From NCBI RefSeq assembly GCF_019195455.1, contig NZ_JAIMBW010000001.1:3624001-3688000 (forward strand): a DNA stretch of 64,000 nucleotides, written 5' to 3'. Numbering within the stretch: position 1 is the stretch's first letter; every line of letters starts with the position of its first letter. Below are positions 25,948 through 34,836 of the stretch, piece by piece. The DNA comes from Gymnodinialimonas phycosphaerae. Its GTDB lineage: Bacteria; Pseudomonadota; Alphaproteobacteria; Rhodobacterales; Rhodobacteraceae. The position numbers and the translations under genes are program-made. Under the pieces are notes generated by a model. That model did not search any database and was not told where the DNA came from. It saw nothing but the letters and a program-made list of their open reading frames with translations.

Positions 25948-26607
25948 ATGGCAGGCGGAAATCCCATCGGGTACCTTACGGAAGCCTCCAAGGTGGAGAG
26001 TTTTGAGCATTTCAAAGAGCATATGGAACAGTCGATGCTGTTCCGGAACAAGGACAAGAACCGCGAGTATGCGATCAAGCGGGCGATCCGCAACGAGATG
26101 GCCGACGGCCTGTATGTGGAGCTTGGCGTTGCAGGGGGCGAAGGATGTCGCCTGTTCGGAGAGGCGTTGAAGCCCCATGGCCTGGAGATGACCGGCTTCG
26201 ACAGTTTCGAGGGGTTGGAAGAGGATTGGACCGGCATCCAATCGGGGCGAGAGGCGGGCGCGTTCTCGCAATCGGGGGACCTGCCGCCGGTGCCCGACAA
26301 CGTGACGCTGGTCAAAGGCTGGGTGCAGGACACGCTGCCGGGCTACCTGAAAGATACCGGCAAGCGGCCCTTTGCCTTTGTTCATATGGATATGGATACC
26401 TACACGCCGACTGCCTACGCGATGGGCGCGATCAAGTCGCGGCTGCGCAAGGGCAGTGTGATCCTGTTCGATGAGCTTTACGGCTACCCCGGCTGGCGCC
26501 ACCATGAATACAAGGCCCTGCAAGAGACGTTGAAAGACGACGATTATCGCTACATCTGCTTCTCGACCGAGTCTGTGGCGATCGAGATGTTGCGCAAGCC
26601 CAAGTGA
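25948..26607 (+). CDS. TylF/MycF-type SAM-dependent O-methyltransferase
   Basis: 219 aa. SAM-binding loop VELGVAGGEGCRLFGEAL, the acidic FDSFEGLEEDW segment and the metal-binding HMDMDTYTPT motif match macrocin O-methyltransferase-like enzymes, which methylate sugar hydroxyls. It could modify a glycan here. It is separated by 7 bp from a convergent FkbM methyltransferase. SD AGGCGA is near the ATG; a shorter start is also possible. Confidence 0.8.
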   Translation: MAGGNPIGYLTEASKVESFEHFKEHMEQSMLFRNKDKNREYAIKRAIRNEMADGLYVELGVAGGEGCRLFGEALKPHGLEMTGFDSFEGLEEDWTGIQSGREAGAFSQSGDLPPVPDNVTLVKGWVQDTLPGYLKDTGKRPFAFVHMDMDTYTPTAYAMGAIKSRLRKGSVILFDELYGYPGWRHHEYKALQETLKDDDYRYICFSTESVAIEMLRKPK

Positions 26608-26614
26608 CGCGCCC

Positions 26615-27403
26615 TCAGGCGGGCACGGCCCAGATGTTGTGCCCGATGATCTCGTCCACGCGGTAGCCCATGTCGGCCAGCACGGCCTCTGTCTTCTCAC
26701 GCTCATCGCCGCGCTGAAAGGCCTCGATCACCAGGTCCGGTTTGCACCGGGCAATGGTGTCGCGCGCGCCGGACAGGACGGCGTCTTGCATGCCTTCGAC
26801 GTCGATCTTGATGAACCCCACGTCTTGCAGGTCAAAGGCGTCCAGCGGGCGAATGGGAATGGCCCCGTCAGTGCCCGCGTTGAGGCTGGCGCGCAGGGTG
26901 GTAGAGCCGAGGTTGGCGGGGTTGAAGATTTCCACATCGGCGGTGGAGGCGGTGGCGCCAAGACCGAAGGGATGCACCGTCACTCTATCCGTGCCGTTGA
27001 GGTCCGCGTTGCGTTGCAGAATGGCTTGCATGTGGGGCATCGGCTCGAACGCATGGACATGGGCGGCGCGGCAGAGTTTGAGGAAATAGACGGTGTGGTT
27101 GCCGATATTGGCGCCCGCATCGACGAAGGTGGTGCCGGGGCTGACCCGCTCGCGCACCCGCTCCAGTAGAGCGGCCTCGTAGAAGGTGCGGTTGAGCATG
27201 ATGATGCGCTGCACGGCATCGAGCCAGCCGTCGGGAACATGAAAGCGGATCGTCTCGCCCCGGTGGGGAAAGGTGACGGTCTTGTCGTCGGGCAGGGATT
27301 GGAAGACCTGATGGGCGAGGAGGCGCTCGGTCATCAGGGTGTTCTGCCGGGTGTGGCGGATCAGGGTGTCGAGCTTCTTGAGGGTCTTGGAGTCGTCATT
27401 CAC
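26615..27403 (-). CDS. FkbM-family methyltransferase
   Basis: 262 aa. SAM motif FVDAGANIGNHTVYFLK, then VHAFEPMP and the VGFIKIDVEGMQDAVLSGA block define the FkbM family, which O-methylates glycans or natural products. Convergent with the TylF-type gene. Two sugar-type methyltransferases side by side, inside a ribosomal locus and 15 kb from the two putative rhamnosyltransferases, hint at a surface glycan, but this is only inference. Confidence 0.85.
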   Translation of the reverse strand: MNDDSKTLKKLDTLIRHTRQNTLMTERLLAHQVFQSLPDDKTVTFPHRGETIRFHVPDGWLDAVQRIIMLNRTFYEAALLERVRERVSPGTTFVDAGANIGNHTVYFLKLCRAAHVHAFEPMPHMQAILQRNADLNGTDRVTVHPFGLGATASTADVEIFNPANLGSTTLRASLNAGTDGAIPIRPLDAFDLQDVGFIKIDVEGMQDAVLSGARDTIARCKPDLVIEAFQRGDEREKTEAVLADMGYRVDEIIGHNIWAVPA

Positions 27404-27473
27404 GGGCGCGCGCCTCTTCCAGTTTGCGAAGAGTGTGGCGCGGGATGGCTGGGAAGGGAAGGGCGGCCCGGGC

Positions 27474-27968
27474 TCAGGCCACCGTCAATGTGGCAGGGGC
27501 TTGGTCCGAGAAGGTGACATCGCCCCAGGTCAGCCCGGTCGCACTCACGATGATCTGCACGTCCTGGGTTGGCAGATCACCCTGCACTTCGATCAGGTCA
27601 TCGCCCGCGCCGCCCTGGACGTCTGAGCCAACAAGCGCCGGATCGCCGAAAAGCGACGCAAGGTCGATGATGTCATCGCCTGCACCTGCGTCGATCGATG
27701 TGACCACGGCGCCGCGCGCTTCGGGATCGAAGGTGAAGACATCCGCCTCGTCTGATCCGATAAAGCCGAGGGCGGTATCGACCCTGACGATCTCGCCCGT
27801 GTCCTCGTCACCGACGGGCGTGTCGCCTGACGTATCGGTACCGTCGTCGGAAAAGGCCTCACCCAGCGCCAGACCTGCGGCGGCGCCTAACAAAACAAGC
27901 AAAAAGAATGATATATGACCCCCCAGACCATATTTATCAGCGTTCCCGCGAGCTGTGAGGCGGGTCAA
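27474..27968 (-). CDS. small RTX-like acidic membrane protein
   Basis: 164 aa. One membrane span near the N-terminus (HISFFLLVLLGAAAGLALGE) is followed by a very acidic region. The rest contains the pattern IDAGAGDDIIDLASLF and GGAGDDLIEVQGDL, the calcium-binding nonapeptide type, in one or two copies. Roseobacters carry many such short RTX-like proteins. The span makes it a likely inner-membrane-anchored periplasmic protein. It diverges from the rpmC module. Confidence 0.6.
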   Translation of the reverse strand: MTRLTARGNADKYGLGGHISFFLLVLLGAAAGLALGEAFSDDGTDTSGDTPVGDEDTGEIVRVDTALGFIGSDEADVFTFDPEARGAVVTSIDAGAGDDIIDLASLFGDPALVGSDVQGGAGDDLIEVQGDLPTQDVQIIVSATGLTWGDVTFSDQAPATLTVA

Positions 27969-28083
27969 TGTGAGTGTCGGGAAACAGTCCGTTTACCTTG
28001 CATGGCGCAGGGCAGTAGACGCGGTGCCTGCCCCCCTTGGGCCTGCGCTTGGACAACGCGAGCGCCTTGGTCCGAGTTATTAC

Positions 28084-28112
28084 TTGCGAACGCGGGCTGT
28101 CAGTCCTATACG
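28084..28112 (+). promoter_or_regulatory. promoter of the rpmC module
   Basis: TTGCGA (28084-28089), 17 bp, TATACG (28107-28112), continuing GCGC as at rpsL. The leader to rpmC is about 82 nt. It restarts transcription of the ribosomal genes after the accessory island. Confidence 0.8.
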
Positions 28113-28200
28113 GCGCACTCATTCACCGAACTCCATCAGAATCACGGTGACCCTGCGACTATGGCTCGGGGCCGTCTGGTGATGTTGAAAGGAACTGCGC

Positions 28201-28407
28201 ATGAGCGCCCAAGAACTGCGTGACAAGACGCCGGATCAGCTTCGCGATGAACTGACGGCCCTGAAAAAGGAAGCGTTCAACCTGCGCTTCCAACAGGCCA
28301 CCGGCCAAATCGAAAACACCGCCCGTATGCGTCAGGTTCGCCGCGACGCCGCGCGGGTCAAGACCATCCTGAACGAAAAAGCGGCCGCTGCCGCAGCGGA
28401 GGCCTGA
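28201..28407 (+). CDS. rpmC: 50S ribosomal protein L29
   Basis: 68 aa. L29 at the tunnel exit. It starts [18 protein letters not shown] and holds [15 protein letters not shown], the signature. The C-terminus is a short Ala-rich helix. It opens the rpmC-to-rpmD module and is followed by rpsQ after 3 bp. Confidence 0.99.
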
Positions 28408-28410
28408 TTT

Positions 28411-28641
28411 ATGCCCAAACGCATCCTGACCGGCACCGTGACCAGCGACGCCAACGAGCAGACCGTGACCGTATCCGTGGAGCGCCGCTTTAAGCACCCG
28501 GTCATGCAGAAGACGATCCGTAAGTCCAAGAAGTACCGGGCTCACGATCCGCAGAACACTTTCAAGACCGGTGACCAGGTCCGCATTCAGGAATGCGCCC
28601 CGGTTTCCAAATCCAAACGCTGGGAAGTGATCGTCGGCTAA
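28411..28641 (+). CDS. rpsQ: 30S ribosomal protein S17
   Basis: 76 aa. S17, a primary rRNA-binding protein. [20 protein letters not shown] and [18 protein letters not shown] are typical. A 78-bp spacer follows with an imperfect CCCGGGCC / GGTCCGGG stem but no U tract. Confidence 0.99.
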   Translation: MPKRILTGTVTSDANEQTVTVSVERRFKHPVMQKTIRKSKKYRAHDPQNTFKTGDQVRIQECAPVSKSKRWEVIVG

Positions 28642-28719
28642 GGCTGTCGCTTCCAAGACTAATCGAAACCCCCGGGCCAATGTGCACCTCAGCCGGTCCG
28701 GGACGTCGGGAGAAACCAA

Positions 28720-29088
28720 ATGATCCAGATGCAGACTAATCTGGATGTTGCTGACAACAGCGGCGCACGCCGTGTTCAGTGCATCAAGGTTCTGGGTGGT
28801 TCCAAGCGTAAGTACGCCTCCGTGGGTGACGTTATCGTCGTCTCGGTGAAGGAAGCCATTCCGCGTGGTCGTGTGAAGAAGGGTGACGTCCGTAAGGCCG
28901 TCGTTGTTCGCACCGCCAAGGAAGTTCGTCGCGAAGATGGCACCGCCATCCGGTTCGACCGCAACGCCGCCGTTATCCTCAACAACAACAACGAGCCCAT
29001 GGGCACCCGTATCTTCGGGCCGGTTGTTCGCGAGCTGCGCGCCAAGAACTTCATGAAAATCATCTCACTCGCCCCGGAGGTGCTGTAA
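28720..29088 (+). CDS. rplN: 50S ribosomal protein L14
   Basis: 122 aa. L14 at the subunit interface. [20 protein letters not shown] and the C-terminal [19 protein letters not shown] are canonical. SD GGGAG. First gene of the spc operon proper; rplX follows after 1 bp. Confidence 0.99.
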   Translation: MIQMQTNLDVADNSGARRVQCIKVLGGSKRKYASVGDVIVVSVKEAIPRGRVKKGDVRKAVVVRTAKEVRREDGTAIRFDRNAAVILNNNNEPMGTRIFGPVVRELRAKNFMKIISLAPEVL

Positions 29089-29089
29089 G

Positions 29090-29395
29090 ATGGCTGCCAA
29101 GTTGAAAAAGGGCGACAAGGTCGTCGTGCTGGCCGGCAAGGACAAGGGTAAGCAGGGCGAGATCGCCTCGGTTAACCCCTCTGCCGGCAAGGCAATCGTG
29201 GAAGGCGTGAACATCGCCATCCGTCACACCAAGCAGAGCCAGTCGAACCAAGGCGGTCGCATCCCTCAGCCGATGCCGATCCAACTGTCGAACCTGGCGC
29301 TTCTGGATGCAAACGGCAAAGCGACCCGTGTCGGCTTCAAGATCGAAGACGGCAAGAAGGTGCGCGTCGCCAAGACCACGGGGGACGTGATCTGA
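29090..29395 (+). CDS. rplX: 50S ribosomal protein L24
   Basis: 101 aa. L24 initiates 50S assembly. The KOW motif [20 protein letters not shown] is at the N-terminus, and [17 protein letters not shown] follows. It overlaps rplE by one base (TGATG). Confidence 0.99.
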   Translation: MAAKLKKGDKVVVLAGKDKGKQGEIASVNPSAGKAIVEGVNIAIRHTKQSQSNQGGRIPQPMPIQLSNLALLDANGKATRVGFKIEDGKKVRVAKTTGDVI

Positions 29396-29955
29396 TGTTG
29401 GACACAGCCAATTATACCCCGCGCCTGAAGGCCAAATTCGCCGCAGAGATCAAAGCTGCGCTGAAAGAGGAATTCGGCTACAAGAACGACATGCAGATCC
29501 CGCGTCTTGAGAAGATCGTTCTCAACATCGGATCCGGTGCCGAGTCCGTGCGTGACACCAAGAAAGCGAAGTCGGCTCAGGAAGACCTGACTGCCATCGC
29601 AGGTCAGCACGCCGTCGTCACGAAGGCCAAGAAGTCCATCGCTGGCTTCCGTCTGCGTGAAGACCATCCCGTGGGCGCGAAAGTGACCCTGCGCGGCGAC
29701 CGCATGTATGACTTCCTTGATCGTCTGACCACAATCGCGATGCCCCGTATTCGGGACTTCCGGGGTGTGAAGCCGTCCTTCGATGGTCGTGGCAACTTTG
29801 CCATGGGCATGAAGGAGCATATCGTGTTCCCCGAGATCAACTTCGACAAGGTCGATGTGAACTGGGGCATGGATATCATCATTGTCACAACGGCGAATAC
29901 CGACGCCGAGGCGAAGTCGCTTCTGAAGCACTTCAACATGCCCTTCAACGCCTGA
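29395..29955 (+). CDS. rplE: 50S ribosomal protein L5
   Basis: 186 aa. L5 binds 5S rRNA and bridges the subunits. [37 protein letters not shown] and [20 protein letters not shown] are intact. It overlaps rplX by one base and precedes rpsN by 18 bp. Confidence 0.99.
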   Translation: MLDTANYTPRLKAKFAAEIKAALKEEFGYKNDMQIPRLEKIVLNIGSGAESVRDTKKAKSAQEDLTAIAGQHAVVTKAKKSIAGFRLREDHPVGAKVTLRGDRMYDFLDRLTTIAMPRIRDFRGVKPSFDGRGNFAMGMKEHIVFPEINFDKVDVNWGMDIIIVTTANTDAEAKSLLKHFNMPFNA

Positions 29956-29973
29956 CGCGAAAGGAACGAACAC

Positions 29974-30279
29974 ATGGCAAAAGTCTCCATGGTCCAACGC
30001 GAGCTTAAGCGTCAGCGTCTTGTGGCAAAATACGCCACCAAACGCGCTGCGCTCAAAGAGATCGCAACCGATGAACAGAAGCCGATGGAAGAGCGCTTCA
30101 AGGCACGCCTCAAGCTGGCGAAATTGCCCCGCGATAGCTCGGCCACCCGTCTTCACAACCGTTGCCAGCTGACCGGTCGCCCGAAGGCGTACTACCGCAA
30201 GCTGAAAATGTCGCGGATCAAGCTGCGTGATCTGGCCTCTGTTGGTCAGATCCCCGGCATGGTCAAGTCGAGCTGGTAA
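29974..30279 (+). CDS. rpsN: 30S ribosomal protein S14, zinc-free form
   Basis: 101 aa long form lacking the two CxxC pairs of the zinc-binding type. [20 protein letters not shown] and the IPGMVKSSW end are typical. SD AAAGGAA. Confidence 0.99.
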   Translation: MAKVSMVQRELKRQRLVAKYATKRAALKEIATDEQKPMEERFKARLKLAKLPRDSSATRLHNRCQLTGRPKAYYRKLKMSRIKLRDLASVGQIPGMVKSSW

Positions 30280-30293
30280 GGGAGCGATAGATT

Positions 30294-30686
30294 ATGAATG
30301 ATCCTATCGGTGATATGCTGACCCGCATCCGGAACTCCCAGATGCGCGGAAAGTCCACAGTCGAGACCCCGGCCTCCAAGCAGCGCGCCCGCGTTCTGGA
30401 TGTGCTGGCGGACGAAGGCTACATCCGCGGTTACGAGGCAACGACTGGTAAAGATGGCCACCCGGCCTTCGAGATCAGCCTCAAGTATTACGAAGGCACC
30501 CCTGTCATTCGTGAACTCAAGCGCGTGTCGAAACCCGGCCGTCGCGTCTACATGAGCGTGGGTGACATCCCGCAGGTCCGTCAGGGCCTGGGTGTGTCGA
30601 TCGTGTCCACCTCGAAGGGCGTTATGTCCGATGCAAGTGCTCGCTCCAACAATGTTGGCGGCGAAGTGCTTTGCACAATCTTCTAA
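30294..30686 (+). CDS. rpsH: 30S ribosomal protein S8
   Basis: 130 aa. S8 organises the 30S central domain. [18 protein letters not shown] at the start and the C-terminal [18 protein letters not shown] loop are canonical. In E. coli S8 represses spc from a site near rplE; none was recognised here. Confidence 0.99.
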   Translation: MNDPIGDMLTRIRNSQMRGKSTVETPASKQRARVLDVLADEGYIRGYEATTGKDGHPAFEISLKYYEGTPVIRELKRVSKPGRRVYMSVGDIPQVRQGLGVSIVSTSKGVMSDASARSNNVGGEVLCTIF

Positions 30687-30698
30687 GGAGATCTGGCA

Positions 30699-31232
30699 AT
30701 GTCTCGTATTGGTAAAAAACCGGTCGAGCTGCCCGGAGGCGTAGAAGCTTCCGTGTCAGGTCAGACCATCGAAGTGAAGGGCCCCAAGGGTACCCGCAGC
30801 TTCAAGGCAACCGACGACGTCACACTGGCGGTCGAGGATAATGCAATCTCTGTGACACCGCGTGGCAAGTCCAAGCGCGCGCGTCAACAGTGGGGCATGT
30901 CCCGCACTATGGTGCAGAACCTCGTCACCGGCGTCACCGACGGTTTCAAGAAAGAGCTTGAGATCCAGGGTGTGGGTTATCGCGCGCAGATGCAGGGCAA
31001 TGTCCTGAAGCTGTCGCTGGGATATTCGCACGACGTCGACTTCACCGTTCCGGAGGGCGTCACGGTTGTGTGCCCCAAGAACACCGAAGTCGTGATCGAG
31101 GGAACCGACCAGCAGCTTGTTGGTCAAGTCGCAGCAAACATTCGCGAATGGCGCGCGCCGGAGCCCTACAAGGGCAAAGGCATCCGCTACAAGGGCGAGT
31201 ATATCTTCCGTAAGGAAGGCAAGAAGAAGTAA
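30699..31232 (+). CDS. rplF: 50S ribosomal protein L6
   Basis: 177 aa. L6 with its two repeated domains; the ending [20 protein letters not shown] is the signature. SD TAAGGAGA. rplR follows after 11 bp. Confidence 0.99.
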   Translation: MSRIGKKPVELPGGVEASVSGQTIEVKGPKGTRSFKATDDVTLAVEDNAISVTPRGKSKRARQQWGMSRTMVQNLVTGVTDGFKKELEIQGVGYRAQMQGNVLKLSLGYSHDVDFTVPEGVTVVCPKNTEVVIEGTDQQLVGQVAANIREWRAPEPYKGKGIRYKGEYIFRKEGKKK

Positions 31233-31243
31233 GGGCTGGCACA

Positions 31244-31603
31244 ATGGCACTAAGCAAACGAGAGCTGTTCCAGAAGCGCCGCCTGCGCAACCGGAACAAA
31301 ATGCGGAAAATGGCCAACGGACGCGCGCGTCTGTCGGTTCATCGTTCGAACAAGAACATCTCTGTCCAACTTATCGACGACCTCAATGGCGTGACTTTGG
31401 CTTCGGCCTCTTCGCTGGAGCCGTCGCTGGGTGTGGTCGGCAAGAACAACGTCGAGGCTTCGGCCAAGGTAGGCGTTGCGATTGCTGAGCGGGCGAAGAA
31501 GGCCGGTGTCGAAGAGTGTTACTTCGACCGGGGCGGCTTCCTGTTCCACGGGCGTGTGAAGGCTTTGGCCGACGCCGCGCGTGAAGGTGGCTTGAAGTTC
31601 TAA
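31244..31603 (+). CDS. rplR: 50S ribosomal protein L18
   Basis: 119 aa. L18 carries 5S r[21 protein letters not shown] and the [20 protein letters not shown] end are typical. A 114-bp spacer with two hairpins follows before rpsE, longer than elsewhere in this module. Confidence 0.99.
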   Translation: MALSKRELFQKRRLRNRNKMRKMANGRARLSVHRSNKNISVQLIDDLNGVTLASASSLEPSLGVVGKNNVEASAKVGVAIAERAKKAGVEECYFDRGGFLFHGRVKALADAAREGGLKF

Positions 31604-31615
31604 AGACTTGAGTAG

Positions 31616-31669
31616 ACCGGGCCTTGGCCCGGTTTACCGATGACCGAGGGGCCTTCGGGTCCACTGCGG
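31616..31669 (+). promoter_or_regulatory. tandem hairpins in rplR-rpsE spacer
   Basis: ACCGGGCC-TT-GGCCCGGT (31617-31634) is a very stable stem with a short T-rich tail, followed by a second GC-rich stem around GAGGGGCC. It could attenuate or be a processing site that sets the S5/L30 level. It is not a convincing terminator, because there is no long U tract. Confidence 0.45.
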
Positions 31670-31717
31670 TTGAGATAATCGACGCGACATGCGTCTGTGA
31701 ATAAAAGGATTTGCCAC

Positions 31718-32296
31718 ATGGCAGAACGTGAGAACCGGGGACGCGGCCGCGGCCGCAACCGCGAAGAAGAAACGCCGGAATTTGCAGACCGTCTGGTCGC
31801 GATCAACCGTGTGTCCAAGACGGTAAAAGGCGGTAAGCGCTTTGGTTTCGCAGCCCTCGTGGTTGTCGGCGACCAGCGTGGCCGCGTGGGTTTCGGCAAG
31901 GGTAAGGCCAAAGAGGTCCCCGAGGCGATCCGCAAGGCGACCGAGCAGGCCAAGCGCCAGCTGATCCGTGTGCCGCTGAAGGAAGGCCGCACGTTGCACC
32001 ACGACGTCAAAGGCCATCACGGTGCCGGCAAGGTCGTGATGCGCACAGCACCTGAAGGTACGGGCATCATCGCCGGTGGCCCGATGCGCGCCGTGTTCGA
32101 GATGTTGGGCGTGAAGGACGTTGTGTCGAAGTCGACTGGTTCCCAGAACCCCTACAACATGATCCGCGCCACGCTGGACGGTTTGCGCAACGAGTCGAGC
32201 CCCCGTCAGGTGGCATCGCGTCGTGGCAAGAAAGTCGCCGACATCCTGCCCAAGCGTGACGATGCCCCCGTCGCGTCCGATACCGAGGAGGCCTAA
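31718..32296 (+). CDS. rpsE: 30S ribosomal protein S5
   Basis: 192 aa. S5 at the mRNA entry and a fidelity determinant. The N-terminal extension is basic/acidic ([12 protein letters not shown]). [19 protein letters not shown] and [14 protein letters not shown] [20 protein letters not shown] are intact. ATG 31718 after AAAAGGAT is the family start; an in-frame start 21 bp upstream is rejected. Confidence 0.99.
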   Translation: MAERENRGRGRGRNREEETPEFADRLVAINRVSKTVKGGKRFGFAALVVVGDQRGRVGFGKGKAKEVPEAIRKATEQAKRQLIRVPLKEGRTLHHDVKGHHGAGKVVMRTAPEGTGIIAGGPMRAVFEMLGVKDVVSKSTGSQNPYNMIRATLDGLRNESSPRQVASRRGKKVADILPKRDDAPVASDTEEA

Positions 32297-32299
32297 ACC

Positions 32300-32485
32300 A
32301 TGGCAACTATCGTCGTTAAGCAGATCGGTTCCCCGATCCGTCGCCCCGAGATCCAGCGCAAGACGCTGATCGGCCTGGGCCTGAACAAGATGCACAAGAC
32401 CCGCGAGCTGGAGGATACCCCCTCTGTGCGCGGCATGGTCAACAAGATCCCGCACCTTGTGGAAATCATCGAAGAGCGTGAGTGA
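32300..32485 (+). CDS. rpmD: 50S ribosomal protein L30
   Basis: 61 aa. [20 protein letters not shown] and [12 protein letters not shown] are the signature. It ends this module, with a terminator at 32523. The last two thirds of this gene recur as a broken copy at 33329, upstream of rplO. Confidence 0.98.
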   Translation: MATIVVKQIGSPIRRPEIQRKTLIGLGLNKMHKTRELEDTPSVRGMVNKIPHLVEIIEERE

Positions 32486-32522
32486 CGCAACGTTACAAAA
32501 GTAAATCGTTCGAAAACAACAG

Positions 32523-32552
32523 GAACCCCGGCTGCGAAGTCGGGGTTTTTTG
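32523..32552 (+). terminator. terminator after rpmD
   Basis: AACCCCG / CGGGGTT with an 11-nt loop and TTTTTT. It isolates the rpmC-rpmD module from rplO. Confidence 0.85.
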
Positions 32553-32642
32553 TGTCCTTTTGATGCTATCAGTGGTATACATGTATAGCAACGGGTCGTT
32601 TTACCGATCGACGTCTAGCCTATTTCGTCAGGAGTACGTATT

Positions 32643-33110
32643 TTGAATGTTGAATTTCAAACCTGCATTGACCGCGATATCATCTATATGAAATGGACCG
32701 GGGTCGTTGATTTCGACACGGTCATGGGCGGTCTGGCTGCGGTCCGAAACGATGAGAATTATCGCCCGGGGCGGCCACGGCTGGTGGATGCGTCCCGTAT
32801 CACCGAAATCGATATGGATTACGGGCTGTTGCGGGCGATGGTTCGGGAAAAGACCGGCACGGGCGACCATAGCATCGATGAAAGTGTGTCGGCCGTCTAT
32901 GCGCCCGGTGATGTCGTTTTCGGTGTGACCCGGATGGTTCAAACGATGATGGAAATCGCCGGTGGCGCGCGCATTGATGTGTTCCGGGTGGAACGCGACG
33001 CATTGGCCTCGCTGGGACTTGGCCATGAAAGCTTCGCGGACTTGCTGGCAACCGAAAACTTCTTGGCCGCGAGGCCAGGTCGTCCGTCCCGCGCGATGCG
33101 GACCGGCTAG
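32643..33110 (+). CDS. STAS/SpoIIAA-like small protein, first paralogue
   Basis: 155 aa from a TTG start (the only in-frame start, with CAGGAG 9 nt upstream). The fold reads like a SpoIIAA/STAS-like protein: CIDRDIIYMKWTGVVDFD, YRPGRPRLVDASRI, VYAPGDVVFGVTRM and a final helix with ERDALASLGL. No catalytic motif. The paralogue at 33529 aligns over its whole length at roughly one third identity. It probably has a signalling or scaffolding role, inferred only from the fold pattern. The pair flanks an rpmD remnant in the gap between rpmD and rplO. Confidence 0.65.
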   Translation: MNVEFQTCIDRDIIYMKWTGVVDFDTVMGGLAAVRNDENYRPGRPRLVDASRITEIDMDYGLLRAMVREKTGTGDHSIDESVSAVYAPGDVVFGVTRMVQTMMEIAGGARIDVFRVERDALASLGLGHESFADLLATENFLAARPGRPSRAMRTG

Positions 33111-33328
33111 ACCTCGACTATTGGCCTTCCACAGAAGACACGGCGGTATGGGGCCGATGTAATGCCTTGAGGGAGGGCGATGCTTAGGCTGTGGGCGCGA
33201 CCAGCCCGCCGCACGTAGGGTGCCGGGCATTCACCGCATTGCTGAGAAGATGTCCTCAAAGGTCGCGCCGGTTATGCTAGTTTGGATCGATGCAGCGCTG
33301 ACGTGACGCCGAGCCGATGTTGCGAGAG

Positions 33329-33443
33329 GCTGATCGGCCTGGGCCTGAACAAGACGCACAAGACCCGCGCGCCGGAGGATACGCCGTCTGTGCGCGGCAA
33401 GTTCAACAAGATCCCGTAGCAGGCCGACACCATCGAAGAGCGC
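33329..33443 (+). pseudogene. truncated rpmD copy
   Basis: About 88 bp here match rpmD (from its codon for Leu in LIGLGLNK) with about 81 identical bases, then similarity fades through CATCGAAGAGCG. The copy lacks the first third of the gene, reads [20 protein letters not shown] and then VRGKFNKIP, and stops at a TAG where the intact gene has His. Most of the changes alter residues, as expected without selection. Confidence 0.85.
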
Positions 33444-33528
33444 GGTGAAACCGCAGCGCATTCAAGCTCGCCCTGAAAAGCCTTGGGCTCAAAGGGTCGG
33501 GGCTCTCGTGATTTCAGCAGGGTGCACT

Positions 33529-34011
33529 ATGATGGTTTGGTTATTCAAAAGACGGATTTTGCCCTTGCCGATCGAGTTTTCTACCTGTCTGGACCGCGAC
33601 CTTGTCTATGCGCGATGGTTTGGTGCGGTCGACTTCGACCAGTTTACAGCAAATTTCGCCCGATACGTTGGCGACGCCAATTACCGCCCCGGACGGCGCG
33701 AATTGATCGACCAATCGCTGGTTACGACATTCGAGGGGGACCCAAATCTTATGCGGTCCATGCTGCGGCGGGTGAACGAACAGGTGCCATCGGTCGTGGT
33801 GAAAACCCATACTGTCATATACTCGCCGCAGGACACGCTGTTTGGCCTTGGTCGCATGTACCAGATCCTCGCGGAACTGGCGGAAGGTATCCAGGTGGAG
33901 GTGTTCAAGGATGAGCGTGAGGCGTTGGAAGCCCTTCGCTTGCCGCACGCCAGCATTGCCCAGTTGCTGGAGACGGAGGACTTTATCGCGCCGCGCCTGA
34001 GAGGTGGCTGA
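33529..34011 (+). CDS. STAS/SpoIIAA-like small protein, second paralogue
   Basis: 160 aa from ATG 33529 (AGGG about 8 nt upstream); an in-frame GTG at 33445 would extend into the rpmD remnant. It has CLDRDLVYARWFGAVDFDQF, YRPGRRELIDQSLV, VIYSPQDTLFGLGRMYQILA and KDEREALEALRL, matching the first paralogue block by block. Divergence is far greater than that of the rpmD remnant between the two genes. It lies just upstream of the rplO promoter. No enzymatic motif. Confidence 0.65.
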   Translation: MMVWLFKRRILPLPIEFSTCLDRDLVYARWFGAVDFDQFTANFARYVGDANYRPGRRELIDQSLVTTFEGDPNLMRSMLRRVNEQVPSVVVKTHTVIYSPQDTLFGLGRMYQILAELAEGIQVEVFKDEREALEALRLPHASIAQLLETEDFIAPRLRGG

Positions 34012-34099
34012 ACGTGCCGTGGTGGCCCGGGGGCGGCCCGCTGATGCGTTGGCACTTGGCCACGTGCGGCCATGGGCACGACGCGTTGCGCAAAAGATG

Positions 34100-34128
34100 T
34101 TGCGCCAATGGGGACTCGGGCATATACG
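34100..34128 (+). promoter_or_regulatory. promoter of the rplO module
   Basis: TTGCGC (34100-34105), 17 bp containing GGGGACTC, TATACG (34123-34128). Same -10 and GACTC element as rpsL and rpsJ. Leader of about 90 nt to rplO. Confidence 0.8.
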
Positions 34129-34224
34129 CCCCCGGTGGCCTCAATCGGGGCCATAGATGTATTGCAAACGCCGTGGTCGGCCGCTCCCGTCGCTGGGGGC
34201 CGCATCCGGCAGAGGAGAAGCGAC

Positions 34225-34698
34225 ATGAAACTGCATGAACTCAGTGATAATCCAGGCGCAACCAAACGCCGCAAGCGCGTTGGCCGTGGTCCGGGTTCCG
34301 GCACCGGTAAAATGGGTGGCCGGGGTATCAAGGGTCAGAAGTCCCGTTCGGGTGTGGCGATCAACGCCTACGAGGGTGGCCAGATGCCGCTCTACCAGCG
34401 TCTGCCGAAGCGTGGCTTCAACAAGCCCAACCGCAAGAAGTTTGCCGTTGTGAACCTGGGCCTGATCCAAAAGTTCATCGACGCGGGCAAGCTGGACGGC
34501 AAGGCCGACATCACCGAGGACGCGCTGATCGCATCCGGTTTGGTGCGTCGCAAACTGGATGGCATTCGCGTGCTGGCCAAGGGCGAAGTTTCGGGCAAGC
34601 TGAACATCACCGTCACGGGCGCCTCCAAGGCCGCGATTGACGCCGTTGCAGCCGCCGGTGGCGCGCTGAACGTCGCAACCCCGGCTGCGGCTGAGTAA
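34225..34698 (+). CDS. rplO: 50S ribosomal protein L15
   Basis: 157 aa. [40 protein letters not shown] and the Ala-rich end are typical. ATG 34225 follows AGAGGAGAAG; a longer frame from 34072 is not L15-like. secY follows after 138 bp. Confidence 0.98.
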   Translation: MKLHELSDNPGATKRRKRVGRGPGSGTGKMGGRGIKGQKSRSGVAINAYEGGQMPLYQRLPKRGFNKPNRKKFAVVNLGLIQKFIDAGKLDGKADITEDALIASGLVRRKLDGIRVLAKGEVSGKLNITVTGASKAAIDAVAAAGGALNVATPAAAE

Positions 34699-34836
34699 CC
34701 CATCACGGGCTTTTGGCCCGCGTAACGGTTGTGGGCGGGGACCTCTCCGCCTACATCACTTCTTAAGGTTTTCTCGCGCCGCTGGGGCACCCGTCATTGG
34801 GCGCCTTACGGCTATGCGCATATTGGGTGGAACAGC

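Noticed and set aside
33231..33461. Minus-strand 76-codon frame across the rpmD remnant
   Set aside because: It is the antisense of the pseudogene and has no start signal or family.
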